Source: an uncultured Granulosicoccaceae bacterium
GTDB lineage: Bacteria; Pseudomonadota; Gammaproteobacteria; Granulosicoccales; Granulosicoccaceae
Length of the DNA stretch: 34,509 nt
Direction of reading: 5' to 3'
Assembly: GCA_938035125.1 (NCBI GenBank)
Contig: CALHNS010000063.1
Span: 1 to 34,509 of the forward strand
Position 1 is the first letter of the stretch. Each line of letters opens with the position of its first letter. The notes beneath the pieces are model-generated. The model worked only from the letters and a program-made list of their open reading frames with translations, was not told the DNA's origin and did not search any database. The translations under genes were made by a program, and so were the position numbers. Of this stretch, positions 1 to 7,742 are shown one piece after another.

Positions 1-280
1 CACATTCACCATTGGCAAGAGTGAACAGCTTACTGGGGTTCTCTAGTAGTTCACTGGCATCATGCACCAACTCGCGCTGTTCATCGGTTTCGGGTTCGTG
101 CTCGAAGCCCACAAGGTTATCCCACGGTGATTCAAGCTCGATAAACAGTTCATTGCCCTCTAAAGCAACATTCAAAAGAGCCGCTCCGTGTTCGTGGCTG
201 TCGAGCTCACGTTGGGTTTGAGCAGAAATAGTTAAGGGTAAGCACGCAGCAACGGCAACGAGCGTTGATAATTTTTTCAT
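1..280 (-). CDS. ZrgA-like (DUF2796) periplasmic protein, partial
   Basis: N-terminal 93 codons of a gene that runs off the left edge; the ATG is at 278-280 on the minus strand. It begins with a signal peptide (MKKLSTLVAVAACLPLTISA) followed by a conserved-looking block: a SHEHGAALLNVALEG stretch, then LFIELESPWDNLVGFEH. That pattern (a His-containing HGxAxLNVALEG followed by ELxSPxxNxVGFEH) is what I recall for DUF2796, the family of Vibrio cholerae ZrgA, a periplasmic protein linked to zinc uptake. Periplasmic location is inferred from the signal peptide. It lies 61 bp downstream of a His-rich exported protein on the same strand, so the two are probably cotranscribed and both handle a metal, most likely zinc. 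The C-terminus, where more metal ligands would lie, is outside the window. Family call fairly sure; metal identity is inference. Confidence 0.72.
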   Translation of the reverse strand, partial: MKKLSTLVAVAACLPLTISAQTQRELDSHEHGAALLNVALEGNELFIELESPWDNLVGFEHEPETDEQRELVHDASELLENPSKLFTLANGEC

Positions 281-341
281 CTTTTTTATCCTGAAAAATT
301 AGGTGCAGCTATGGGGCTGCGGGTGGTTAGTTAATGTCAGT

Positions 342-767
342 TCAGGAAAAAAGAGGGGGGGCACGAATGGCTTGATGATGCGAAGCTATTCTCTTGAAAT
401 ATGCTTCTTGGCGTGTGGCTGATTTCACCAGGTTAAACACGGTGCCTGATGATGATGTTCTTGCTTGTATAACCCCGTTTAACTGGGAAAAGACGTGATA
501 AATGGAGCAATCAGGGTTTGAGCCTTCACCGTGATCGGTGGCCGAAATACGCTTACCTGCGTGATGAAAAGATTCACGGTTGTGACTTACGTGTTCAGAT
601 GAATGCTTGCGGGCGTGCTCAAGAGTGAAAGTGCCGCTAAAACTATCTCGGTGTTCAGCATGGCTATGCTGGGGTAGGTGCTCTACAAAATGCGCACTCG
701 TTACTAGCTGGCTGTAGCACAGCACGGCCATGAGGGTAAAACTTAAGAATTTGTGGCATCTATTCAC
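342..767 (-). CDS. His-rich exported small protein, probable metal-related
   Basis: 141 residues with a signal peptide (about residues 1-25, hydrophobic core LSFTLMAVLCYSQLV, cleavage near TSA). The mature part is strongly His-rich: about 14 His between residues 26 and 86, many in HxH or HxxxH spacings (EHLPQHSHAEHR). It then has a PDCSIYHVFSQLNG segment with one Cys and ends in an IRAPPLFS motif. The Cys/His middle and the C-terminal RAPP resemble small DUF2946-like proteins found beside metal uptake genes, but I cannot assign the family firmly. It is followed on the same strand by the ZrgA-like gene after 61 bp, which suggests one transcript and a role in periplasmic zinc (or another divalent metal) binding. 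No other function is visible. Confidence 0.6.
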   Translation of the reverse strand: MNRCHKFLSFTLMAVLCYSQLVTSAHFVEHLPQHSHAEHRDSFSGTFTLEHARKHSSEHVSHNRESFHHAGKRISATDHGEGSNPDCSIYHVFSQLNGVIQARTSSSGTVFNLVKSATRQEAYFKRIASHHQAIRAPPLFS

Positions 768-829
768 ACTAGTAGCATAAACCTTCTAGGGCGCTAATGC
801 CAGTGGTTAACATCTTGGTAAGAGGCTCG
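768..829. other. Intergenic leader of the His-rich/ZrgA-like pair
   Basis: Leader for the minus-strand gene that starts at 767. Part of a 376-base stretch (768-1143) without an intact gene. No tRNA-like cloverleaf and no clear terminator are visible. A GAAATGTAACG stretch read on the minus strand near 838-828, at its upstream edge, resembles half of a Zur operator, but no matching second half was found. The rest of the stretch is described under the disrupted frame at 830-1136. Confidence 0.3.
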
Positions 830-1136
830 TTACATTTCGTCTTTTGAGATCACATGACCCAATAGATTCGATCCAAGAGTAAAGCGTGAGTCTGTTTTCC
901 ATCCGTGCTGCGTAAGCACCTCAATTACCTGTTCACGGCTTACGTATTTCTTATGAGACTCATCCGTGTGAGTTACTAAAATTATCGATTCACTGTGGTT
1001 AGGGTTTTTTTTAAGCCAGACGCTAAGCTCTAGCTCAGAATTGATTGTGATTCGCTTTAGTTGGGTAAATGTTTCATCCGATTTTGCGGAAGCTAGTATT
1101 CGAGTGCCTTTTTACGATGGGAGCACCGCCTAACAT
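830..1136 (-). pseudogene. Small disrupted frame after the beta-glucosidase gene
   Basis: An 88-codon open stretch ends in TAA at 830 but has no usable start codon near its beginning. An ATG at 1136 opens a different frame (MLGGAPIVK, then out of frame) that ends at a TGA after 20 codons. The two frames meet at a run of five A near 1110. Removing one A, or a +1 slip, would join them into a 99-residue product beginning MLGGAPIVKGTRI and ending LLGHVISKDEM. The head looks like the LGGxPxxKGTRI signature of DUF433 antitoxin-like proteins, but the remainder does not look like DUF433, so the match may be chance. The ATG lies 7 bp after the beta-glucosidase stop, so it would be translated from the same mRNA. 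Alternatives are a decayed gene, a sequencing indel or recoding. Confidence 0.35.
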
Positions 1137-1143
1137 ATCCGCT

Positions 1144-2568
1144 TTACACTTCAAAATCGTCATCTGCGACAACATCATTATCAGAACCCTCTTTAGCATC
1201 AGCATTAGCCCGATGCGTTTGAGATAATTCGCTGAACCAATAGCCGCTGTCTTTTATGGTGCGCACTTGGCTTTCAAAATCTACGTGCACGATGCCGAAG
1301 CGCATTTTATAACCTTCAGCCCATTCGAAGTTATCCATTAAGCTCCAGGCAAAGTATCCGCGCATATCAATACCAGCTTCAATGATCTTTGCGCATTCGG
1401 TAATGTGTTCTTCGAAGTAGGCGGTGCGCTGTTCGTCGTGAATTTTTCCGTCCTCGCCAATATCTGTGTTGTAGCAGGCGCCGTTTTCAGTGATGTACAC
1501 CGGTGGTAATTCGTAACGCTTATACACTTGAGTTAGCAGATCAGATAGCCCATGAGCACCAATTTCCCATCCGATATCGGTTCTATCCTTGCGGTTGGTG
1601 GCGGTGACGTTTTTGGTATGCGGAAATACCGAACTTGAATGAGTTGCGTCGGCCACTTTCACAGGGGTGTAATAGTTAAACCCCCAAAAGTCTAACGGTT
1701 GATTGATGGTGGCAAGATCTCCTTCCTGAATGGGAAGTAGCTCACCTAAGGCTTCGTTAAATTCATCGTCGTATTTTCCATCGAAAATAGGGCTAAAAAA
1801 TACGCCATTATCGAATTGGAATTGTCGTTCAGCGGCGTCTATATCCGCTTGGTTATCAGTGGCGGGGGTTATCGACATGGCGTTGATAACTATGCCGCAG
1901 GGGATGTCTGATCGTTCGGCTCGAATGGCTTGCACGCCTAGCCCATGAGCAAGGTTCATAGTGTGAATGGCGCGTACTGTAGCTTCTCTGTTTTTTTCAC
2001 CAGGCGCATGTATGCCAAGTAAGTGGCTTAAATGGCAAGCGCACCAAGGTTCATTGAATGTGGTAACGGTGTCGAATCGATCCCCTAATCGTTTCATGAC
2101 AACGCTTGCGTAGTTGGCAAAGGCATCAGCTGTGTTGCGATCGGTCCAACCGCCGTAACCTGCTAAGGCTTGCGGTAAATCCCAGTGGTAGAGGGTGGGG
2201 AATACTTGTAAGTCTCGCTCTAGCATGCCATCCACTAAGCGATCATAAAAGTCTAAACCTTTATCGTTAACGGCCCCAACGCCATTGGGTAAAATTCGAG
2301 GCCACGCAATCGAAAAGCGGTAAGCGTCTACCCCTAAAGCTTGGATAAGATCTAAATCTTTTTCCCACAAATGGTAGTGATCGCAAGCAACGTCACCGTT
2401 ATGACCTTGGTAAACACGCCCTGGCATATTGGAGAATGCATCCCAAATGCTCGGTCCTCGCCCGTCTTCGCGGGTAGCGCCTTCAATTTGATATGAAGAG
2501 GTTGCCACGCCAAAAATAAAATCATCGGGGAAGCGGTCTGCTAGAGGTGTTTTGTTATCCATGAGCAT
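1144..2568 (-). CDS. GH1 beta-glucosidase
   Basis: Cytoplasmic retaining glycoside hydrolase of family GH1 (EC 3.2.1.21-like), hydrolysing beta-linked glucosides such as cellobiose. 474 residues with no signal peptide. It has the N-terminal GH1 signature FIFGVATSSYQIEGA (residues 17-31). The acid/base Glu lies in TFNEPW (E173) and the nucleophile in YITENG (E361). The aglycone/glucose-site region WSLMDNFEWAEGY (408-420) is also intact. Length is normal for bacterial GH1 (about 440-480). The last 20 residues are an acidic tail (DNDVVADDDFEV) beyond the fold. M1 and M3 are both possible starts; both lie before the conserved domain. No sugar transporter or LacI-type regulator sits next to it, so the substrate source is not revealed by context. 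A small disrupted frame follows 7 bp downstream. Exact substrate specificity cannot be read from sequence. Confidence 0.93.
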   Translation of the reverse strand: MLMDNKTPLADRFPDDFIFGVATSSYQIEGATREDGRGPSIWDAFSNMPGRVYQGHNGDVACDHYHLWEKDLDLIQALGVDAYRFSIAWPRILPNGVGAVNDKGLDFYDRLVDGMLERDLQVFPTLYHWDLPQALAGYGGWTDRNTADAFANYASVVMKRLGDRFDTVTTFNEPWCACHLSHLLGIHAPGEKNREATVRAIHTMNLAHGLGVQAIRAERSDIPCGIVINAMSITPATDNQADIDAAERQFQFDNGVFFSPIFDGKYDDEFNEALGELLPIQEGDLATINQPLDFWGFNYYTPVKVADATHSSSVFPHTKNVTATNRKDRTDIGWEIGAHGLSDLLTQVYKRYELPPVYITENGACYNTDIGEDGKIHDEQRTAYFEEHITECAKIIEAGIDMRGYFAWSLMDNFEWAEGYKMRFGIVHVDFESQVRTIKDSGYWFSELSQTHRANADAKEGSDNDVVADDDFEV

Positions 2569-2617
2569 AGGGTATCGTTTTTTTTCGGGCCGTTTTATTG
2601 AATGAAGACTTTCACCA

Positions 2618-3526
2618 TTAACGAGGTGTTAATAGAACGTCTAGCCCATCGGCTAGGTCGCCATCAATAAGGCCTTCATCTAATAAATAAACAACACTTG
2701 CCAGCGCACTGCGAACCGCTGCTGGGTGAAGGCTTGGGTCTAGGTCTGGATAGGTGCTATTCACAATGGCATCGAGCTTTTTATGGCCTTTTTGGACGGC
2801 ATCCAATACCTCTTGAATCCGGCCGGACCTGTGTTCGATTAAATGATTGAGTAGTGCGTGCGTTTGAGTGATTTTGTCGCCGTGTGTGGGCCAATAGGTG
2901 GATTCTTTGCGTGATAGAAGCCGCTTTAAACTGTTTAGATAATCACCAAGGTGGCCATCCGGGGGCAATAAAACAGGAGTGGACCAACCCATCACTAAAT
3001 CCCCCACAAACAACCGATCATGAGCACGTTCATAAAAAGCGGCATGATTAGAGGCGTGGCCAGGGGTGTGAATGCATTGCAACGACCAGTGACTATTTTC
3101 GATCAGTTGGTTATCTTCAATTATTACGTCTGGCACAAACTCGGTGTCACCAGCACTGTCCAGTTCTATCGGAAGTTTGCTGGGGCGTTGCAATGCCGTG
3201 TGGGTTCCCATACTGTAAATCTGCGCACCGCAACGACGTTTAAGCTCTGCCGCCGCACCAGAGTGATCACGGTGAGTGTGGGTAACGAGAATATGACTGA
3301 TTGCTTCACTGCCTAAAGCTGCCATCAGCGCATCGATGTGGGCAGGCTCATTCGGCCCTGGGTCAATGACGGCAACCTGTTGTTCCCCAATGACATAGGT
3401 ACCTGTACCGCGAAACGTCAAGGGTCCAGGATTATTCGCCGTTATGCGACGTAACCCCGGCGCAACGGTTTCCAAAATCCCGGTGGGGCAATGGTAATCT
3501 GTGGAAAACTTAAATCGTGTGCTCAT
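2618..3526 (-). CDS. MBL-fold metallo-hydrolase (LACTB2-like)
   Basis: Metallo-beta-lactamase-fold hydrolase with a two-metal site. I choose the ATG at 3526 (302 residues, MSTRFKFSTDY) over the ATG at 3595, because the extra 23 residues are unlike the family start. In this numbering THTHRDH (82-88) is the first metal motif, HTPGH (153-157) the next His ligand, VGD (174-176) the bridging Asp, and PTHGD (213-217) the last His ligand. A C-terminal helical segment (about 225-302) resembles the winged-helix tail of LACTB2-like enzymes, which act on RNA or thioesters. Likely cytoplasmic. Substrate cannot be assigned; glyoxalase-II-like or nuclease activity are both possible. It is divergent from the Ig-like exported protein gene and follows no obvious partner. 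Confidence 0.85.
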   Translation of the reverse strand: MSTRFKFSTDYHCPTGILETVAPGLRRITANNPGPLTFRGTGTYVIGEQQVAVIDPGPNEPAHIDALMAALGSEAISHILVTHTHRDHSGAAAELKRRCGAQIYSMGTHTALQRPSKLPIELDSAGDTEFVPDVIIEDNQLIENSHWSLQCIHTPGHASNHAAFYERAHDRLFVGDLVMGWSTPVLLPPDGHLGDYLNSLKRLLSRKESTYWPTHGDKITQTHALLNHLIEHRSGRIQEVLDAVQKGHKKLDAIVNSTYPDLDPSLHPAAVRSALASVVYLLDEGLIDGDLADGLDVLLTPR

Positions 3527-3678
3527 ACGGGCAGTATGAGTTAACACAAACTGTTGGGGTAGAGCTGAAAGTCGGTTTGGAAAAAAAAGTAACAACGATT
3601 CCAGCTACCCTTTAAAGAAAGCTTCTCCTTATTTAAATGCTAATTTTAGGATTTAGTCAAACGCCTGTGCTGCTGAAG

Positions 3679-4632
3679 ATGCCTACTAAAATTTGGCAAA
3701 GCCGACTGAAAAGTGCTTTTCACATGGCTGTGTTTGCCTCGGCCGTGTTCAGCGCGAAGCCTGCGTTCTCGGCTGAATTCCTTGCGCCACTTCCCGTCCA
3801 AAACTTGACCGTGGGTGAGCGCTACACCTTGGGCATTCGCCCATCCCGCGCCGTTGCTCGGCGTACCTTAACCAGTAAAATTGATCTGTATGCGGAAGGG
3901 CTGTCCAATGGGGCATCGTTTCGCATGGTAGGTGATGAAATTTGGGAACTCACTTGGTTTCCCTCTCCTCTCGATGGCGGAATGCATAGCATTCGAATTT
4001 TGGTTACCGAACGCGGGCGCCCCACCGAGGTCATTGAAACGCAAGAACTGATCTTTGTAGTGACACCCGTTCGAAACCAAGAGCCGGTAACGATTGTGGA
4101 GCCAGCTCCTAAACCAGCCCTTACATCAACCCTCGATTCAACTACTAATCCAACATCTCCTGCTGTTCCGGCATCGCCTTTGGTGTCGGTAGATCTAGAT
4201 TCACCCAGCGCAGACACCATTCTGATTGTGCCTGCATCCAAACTCGAAACTACATCTGAACTCGAACTCGAATCTACATCTGAACTTGAACCTTCTCCAG
4301 AAGCTGAAGAAATTTCACCAACTGATGCAATCGAAAAACCTGATTGGTCGTTAGCAAAAATCGCCAGCCGTGTGGTTACGCCTCATCAATGGGTTAGGTT
4401 TCCTGTTGAACTCATTAGTGAATCTTCAGCGGTGAGTGACTATGTGGCCGTGCAGGTCGATGCGTTGCCTAATGGTGCATCGTTTGATACCGGTAGTGAT
4501 GGGGCGCGTCAGTTTCAATGGAGGCCAGGCACGGCTGACAGCGGTGAGCATGTTTTTAATTTTACCGCCATTGATACCAACGATGCCCAAAGGCGTCAAA
4601 CGGTGACGATGCGCATCATCGTTCAAGAGTGA
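3679..4632 (+). CDS. Exported protein with two putative Ig-like domains
   Basis: Start taken at ATG 3679 (317 residues); an upstream ATG at 3637 would add 14 residues ahead of the signal peptide. The signal peptide runs over residues 1-32 and ends KPAFSA. Two similar beta-rich domains follow. The first covers about 33-135 (NLTVGERYTLGI, then LSNGASFRMVGDEIWELTWFPSPLDGGMHSI). The second covers about 225-317 (VTPHQWVRFPVEL, then LPNGASFDTGSDGARQFQWRPG). Both share LxNGASF and W-P-G/SGEH features typical of putative Ig (He_PIG/cadherin-like) domains. They are joined by a Ser/Thr/Pro/Glu-rich linker. Probably periplasmic or surface-exposed; binding partner unknown. Its stop overlaps the GTG start of the EamA transporter gene, so the two are translationally coupled. 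Confidence 0.7.
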   Translation: MPTKIWQSRLKSAFHMAVFASAVFSAKPAFSAEFLAPLPVQNLTVGERYTLGIRPSRAVARRTLTSKIDLYAEGLSNGASFRMVGDEIWELTWFPSPLDGGMHSIRILVTERGRPTEVIETQELIFVVTPVRNQEPVTIVEPAPKPALTSTLDSTTNPTSPAVPASPLVSVDLDSPSADTILIVPASKLETTSELELESTSELEPSPEAEEISPTDAIEKPDWSLAKIASRVVTPHQWVRFPVELISESSAVSDYVAVQVDALPNGASFDTGSDGARQFQWRPGTADSGEHVFNFTAIDTNDAQRRQTVTMRIIVQE

Positions 4633-5555
4633 GCGAGCTTAGCGAAAAGTTTGATGCATTAACGCCAAACGTTAAAGGTGCATTGTTTTTAATGCTGGCA
4701 GCCTTCGGATTTAGCGTAATGGTTGCCTTAATAAAATTGGTTGGTTCGAACTTACACGTGGCCCAAGTTCTTGTGGTGCGGCAGTGGGTAATGGTTGCAA
4801 TGTTAATTCCTGCATTTATAAAAAGCGCACCGGGTTTACTGGTTACCACTCGGCCCGAACTGCAAGCACTTCGAATCGTATTAGCGCTTGTTGCTATGTC
4901 GTGTGGATTCACCGCCATCATCAATTTGCCCTTGGCCGATGCCACCGCTTTAGGTTTTGTGAAAAGTTTTTTCGTCACCATTTTTGCGGTTATCGTGCTG
5001 AAAGAGAGCGTTGGCGTGCATCGATGGGCCGCGGTGTTTGTTGGGTTTGCAGGGGTTTTGTTTATGGCTCAGCCAGGTACGGCTAGCTTTTCTATTTACG
5101 GTGTTTTGGCCATTATTGGGTCTGCCGCTGCGGGCTGTGTCATGGTGGTCATACGAATATTAAATCGCACAGAATCTACGAACACCATTTTGGTATACCA
5201 AGCCCTTGGCGTAGGGATCGTTATGATCGTTCCGAGTATTATTTGGTGGGTACCACCTTCGCCAAGGGAATGGTTTTTGTTAATTGCGATAGGTGTGGTA
5301 TCGTTTTTTTCGCAAAAATTAAACATAGTGGCCTATCGATTTGGTGAAGCCTCGGTGCTGGCATCGCTAGATTATGTTCGACTGTTGTACGCCACAATCT
5401 TTGGTGCCCTGCTGTTTTCCCAGTGGCCTTCAAAAGAGACGTTAGCCGGTGCGCTAATCATCGTTTTAGCCTCTTTATATACAGTTCATCGGGAAGCAAG
5501 GCGAAAACAGGTACTGGTTAGCGCACCAGAAAGTCGGCCGAATCAAAATATTTAA
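4629..5555 (+). CDS. EamA-domain (DMT superfamily) transporter
   Basis: 308-residue inner-membrane protein with about ten hydrophobic helices arranged as two EamA halves (about 12-145 and 158-290). The first half begins GALFLMLAAFGFSVMVALIKL and the second FSIYGVLAIIGSAAAGCVMV, with the usual charged loop between. DMT/EamA proteins export or import small metabolites; the substrate is not predictable here. The start is a GTG at 4629 that overlaps the preceding gene's TGA by 4 bp, so translation is probably coupled. A lipase-like gene follows after 20 bp, suggesting a three-gene unit, although the products have no obvious shared pathway. Confidence 0.88.
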   Translation: MSELSEKFDALTPNVKGALFLMLAAFGFSVMVALIKLVGSNLHVAQVLVVRQWVMVAMLIPAFIKSAPGLLVTTRPELQALRIVLALVAMSCGFTAIINLPLADATALGFVKSFFVTIFAVIVLKESVGVHRWAAVFVGFAGVLFMAQPGTASFSIYGVLAIIGSAAAGCVMVVIRILNRTESTNTILVYQALGVGIVMIVPSIIWWVPPSPREWFLLIAIGVVSFFSQKLNIVAYRFGEASVLASLDYVRLLYATIFGALLFSQWPSKETLAGALIIVLASLYTVHREARRKQVLVSAPESRPNQNI

Positions 5556-5575
5556 CCCACAACAACGGTCCATCG

Positions 5576-6415
5576 ATGAATAAAACAAACAGTTCGATTC
5601 GTGTCCTAGTCGGTATGTGTTTATGGGCCGTATCCAGTTCGCCTCTTTTTTCACAATCGAGTGAACTTACCCCACCAGCATCTGAAAAAGTGCAAGTGTT
5701 TATGGGAAAAGCTGCCAGTAAAAGCGATCGGTGCGCGGTGCTGATGCACGGGCTTGCCCGATCATCGGCGTCTATGAATAAGCTGGCTAGGGCGCTTAAC
5801 CAAGCAGGGTGGTACACGGCGAATGTAGATTACCCTTCTCGCTATTACTCGGTTTCGGCATTAGCGCCTGCGGCATTGCAAAAAGGCATTGATGCTTGTC
5901 GTAGCGTAGGTGCTACACGCATTGACGGTGTCGGGCATTCATTGGGTGGCATCTTGTTCCGGCAGTACACTGAAAATGAAACCATTGAAGGCTTTGGTCG
6001 TTTTGTGATGCTCGGTACGCCGAATCATGGCAGTGAAGTGGTGGACAATTTAGCCGATGTTCCAGGTTTTGCAGCCTTGAATGGCCCTGCAGGATTAGAA
6101 CTGGGTACCGATGCCAACAGCGTGCCCAATTCTTTGGGTGCTGCGGTTTACGATACTGCGGTAATTGCAGGAACAGCGTCGATTAACTTAATTCTATCGA
6201 ATTTTTTGCCTAACCCTGATGATGGCAAGGTGTCGGTTCAAAGCGCTCGGTTAGAGGGGATGTGCGCTATGTTAACGATTGACGTCTCGCACCCGTTTTT
6301 GATGAAAGATGATCTAGCTATTGATAACGTGATTGAATACTTAACGCACGGAAGATTTCTAAGCTCCAACGAAAACACGCCAGAATATCCGGCGTGTGAT
6401 CATCGAATCGATTAA
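5576..6415 (+). CDS. Secreted lipase-like alpha/beta hydrolase
   Basis: 279 residues with an N-terminal signal peptide (residues 1-27, LVGMCLWAVSSSPLFSQ). The alpha/beta-hydrolase core starts with LMHGLARSS (oxyanion region, 57-65). The lipase box is GHSLGG with nucleophile Ser122, and it is followed by the typical GTPNHGS (147-153). A PDDGKVSVQSA segment likely supplies the acid (Asp215/216), and DVSHPFLM the catalytic His239. This matches the EstA/LipA-like 'lipase class 2' esterase pattern, acting on esters in the periplasm or outside. Substrate chain length is not predictable. It is the last gene of a plus-strand trio and converges with the HAMP-like gene; a 7-bp inverted repeat (6375-6381 with 6391-6397) lies within its 3' end but has no T-run. 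Confidence 0.85.
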   Translation: MNKTNSSIRVLVGMCLWAVSSSPLFSQSSELTPPASEKVQVFMGKAASKSDRCAVLMHGLARSSASMNKLARALNQAGWYTANVDYPSRYYSVSALAPAALQKGIDACRSVGATRIDGVGHSLGGILFRQYTENETIEGFGRFVMLGTPNHGSEVVDNLADVPGFAALNGPAGLELGTDANSVPNSLGAAVYDTAVIAGTASINLILSNFLPNPDDGKVSVQSARLEGMCAMLTIDVSHPFLMKDDLAIDNVIEYLTHGRFLSSNENTPEYPACDHRID

Positions 6416-6452
6416 CCCATCACCGCTATTTCAATGATGGATTGAGTTGTGT

Positions 6453-6971
6453 TTATTTCTTAGATTCGTTCTTGGCTAAATCCATGTTCACTGCAAGCTG
6501 GTTCAATTTGTCTGAGAATGCATCGAAAGTTTGCAGATCATTTTTACGCAGCAGCACTCGGCTATTAAAATCACCTTCTAATAGCGCATCAACGTGGCGA
6601 TTGAACGGCTGCATCGGCCCAATCATTCGATGAGTGTAAGCAACGCACACCGATGCCAGCAGCACGATATACAAGAAAAATAACGCAGCGCAGTATTTAA
6701 ATAAGTTTACCAACTGAAGTTCGACCATCTCAGCGTAGTAACTGCGTGACCCATCATCAACGGTAACAGCGCCTATGAGTTCGCTAAAGGCGAAGTACAG
6801 GAAAGAGCCCAAAAGTACAGCAACCAGTGCTGTGGCGCCCAGCATCCAAGTCAACAATTTAAATTGTTGGAAGGGTTCCCAGAAAGCGTTCTTTAGCTGC
6901 CTGTTCTGCTTACTGGCGTTTGCCTGCTTGTCAGAAATGCCCATAGTGTCGTTTACTGCTTCTGCGCTCAT
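6453..6971 (-). CDS. Two-helix membrane protein with HAMP-like segment
   Basis: 172 residues. Predicted helices lie at about 39-62 and 90-112, with only about 27 residues between them outside the membrane. After the second helix comes a HAMP-like sequence: HRMIGPMQPFNRHVDALLEGDF (about 114-135) followed by a helix with heptad hydrophobics. The IGPM/Px-ΦxxxxxxLxxGDF pattern is what HAMP linkers of chemoreceptors and sensor kinases show, but there is no downstream signalling domain (no MCP, kinase or GGDEF). It could be a stand-alone HAMP regulator or the residue of a larger sensor. It is monocistronic, divergent from the gamma-carbonic-anhydrase gene and convergent with the lipase gene. Function unknown. 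Confidence 0.65.
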   Translation of the reverse strand: MSAEAVNDTMGISDKQANASKQNRQLKNAFWEPFQQFKLLTWMLGATALVAVLLGSFLYFAFSELIGAVTVDDGSRSYYAEMVELQLVNLFKYCAALFFLYIVLLASVCVAYTHRMIGPMQPFNRHVDALLEGDFNSRVLLRKNDLQTFDAFSDKLNQLAVNMDLAKNESKK

Positions 6972-7116
6972 TTTGATCGCCGATTGGTTGAGTACATGAT
7001 GGGTAGCGGGCGATCACACCGGTATCCTTAGAACACAGTTCACGTCACAGTGGTTTAAGCGTGCAATGACGGTTAGGATGTGCGACATCTATCACGAACT
7101 GACTCAGGAATTGAAA

Positions 7117-7638
7117 ATGAGATATGCCTACCATCAACACGAACCTACCGTGTCGGGCACCGCTTTTATTGCCCCGAACGCATCTGTCATAGGTCGCGTT
7201 GCATTAGGTGAGCGGGTCAGTGTGTGGTTCAACGCGGTTTTGCGAGGCGACAATGACGATATCGAGATTGGAGATGGAAGTAACGTGCAAGATGGCTGTG
7301 TGTTGCACGTAGATGAAGGCTACCCAATTCACGTTGGAACCGATTGCACCATAGGCCATAAGGTCATGTTGCACGGTTGCCGTATTGGCGATGGCAGTTT
7401 GATTGGCATGAACGCGGTGGTATTAAACGGGGCAAAAATTGGCAAAGGCTGCTTAGTGGGGGCCAATGCGTTGGTCACTGAAGGCATGGAGATACCCGAT
7501 GGATCATTGGTGTTGGGATCACCTGCAAAAGTCATAAAGCCATTGGAGAAACCCGCCATTGAGATGATGGCAGCGGGTGCAAAGCATTATCAGGAGAAGA
7601 TTTTCGCTTATAACGATGGACTTGTGGCGTTAGATTGA
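7117..7638 (+). CDS. Gamma-carbonic-anhydrase family hexapeptide protein
   Basis: Left-handed beta-helix protein of the YrdA/gamma-carbonic-anhydrase group. I take the ATG at 7117 (173 residues, MRYAYHQHEP) because a CAGGA ribosome site lies 7 bases upstream; an upstream in-frame ATG at 7066 would add an unrelated 17 residues. Isoleucine-patch hexapeptides run through residues about 18-140. The three expected metal-site His are present: H64 in VLHVDEG, and H81 and H86 in IGHKVMLHG. The C-terminal helix EKPAIEMMAAGAKHYQE is typical of the family. It probably forms a zinc-containing trimer in the cytoplasm. Many family members have unproven or weak carbonic anhydrase activity, so catalysis is uncertain. 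It is followed by a terminator that serves the opposite-strand sbmA gene. Confidence 0.9.
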   Translation: MRYAYHQHEPTVSGTAFIAPNASVIGRVALGERVSVWFNAVLRGDNDDIEIGDGSNVQDGCVLHVDEGYPIHVGTDCTIGHKVMLHGCRIGDGSLIGMNAVVLNGAKIGKGCLVGANALVTEGMEIPDGSLVLGSPAKVIKPLEKPAIEMMAAGAKHYQEKIFAYNDGLVALD

Positions 7639-7671
7639 ATGACAGCAGATTTTTTATTGTAAAAACAGTAC

Positions 7672-7709
7672 AAAAAAAGCCCCGATGCAAAGTGACAGCG
7701 CATCGGGGC
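7672..7709 (-). terminator. Rho-independent terminator for sbmA
   Basis: A perfect 10-bp stem, GCCCCGATGC (7679-7688) pairing with GCATCGGGGC (7700-7709), with an 11-base loop. On the minus strand it is followed directly by a run of seven T (A-run at 7672-7678 on the plus strand), so it terminates the minus-strand sbmA transcript 33 bases after its stop. There is no T-run on the plus side, so stopping of the convergent gamma-carbonic-anhydrase transcript would be weaker. Confidence 0.88.
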
Positions 7710-7742
7710 AGGTCTAGTAACTACAGTTTTAGCAACTGAATG

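Noticed and set aside
12..221. Plus-strand open frame, Ser-rich
   Set aside because: It is antisense to the ZrgA-like gene, whose signal peptide and conserved motifs are convincing.
828..838. GAAATGTAACG as a Zur operator for the His-rich/ZrgA-like pair
   Set aside because: Only one imperfect half-site is visible and no symmetric second half was found, so it is not called.
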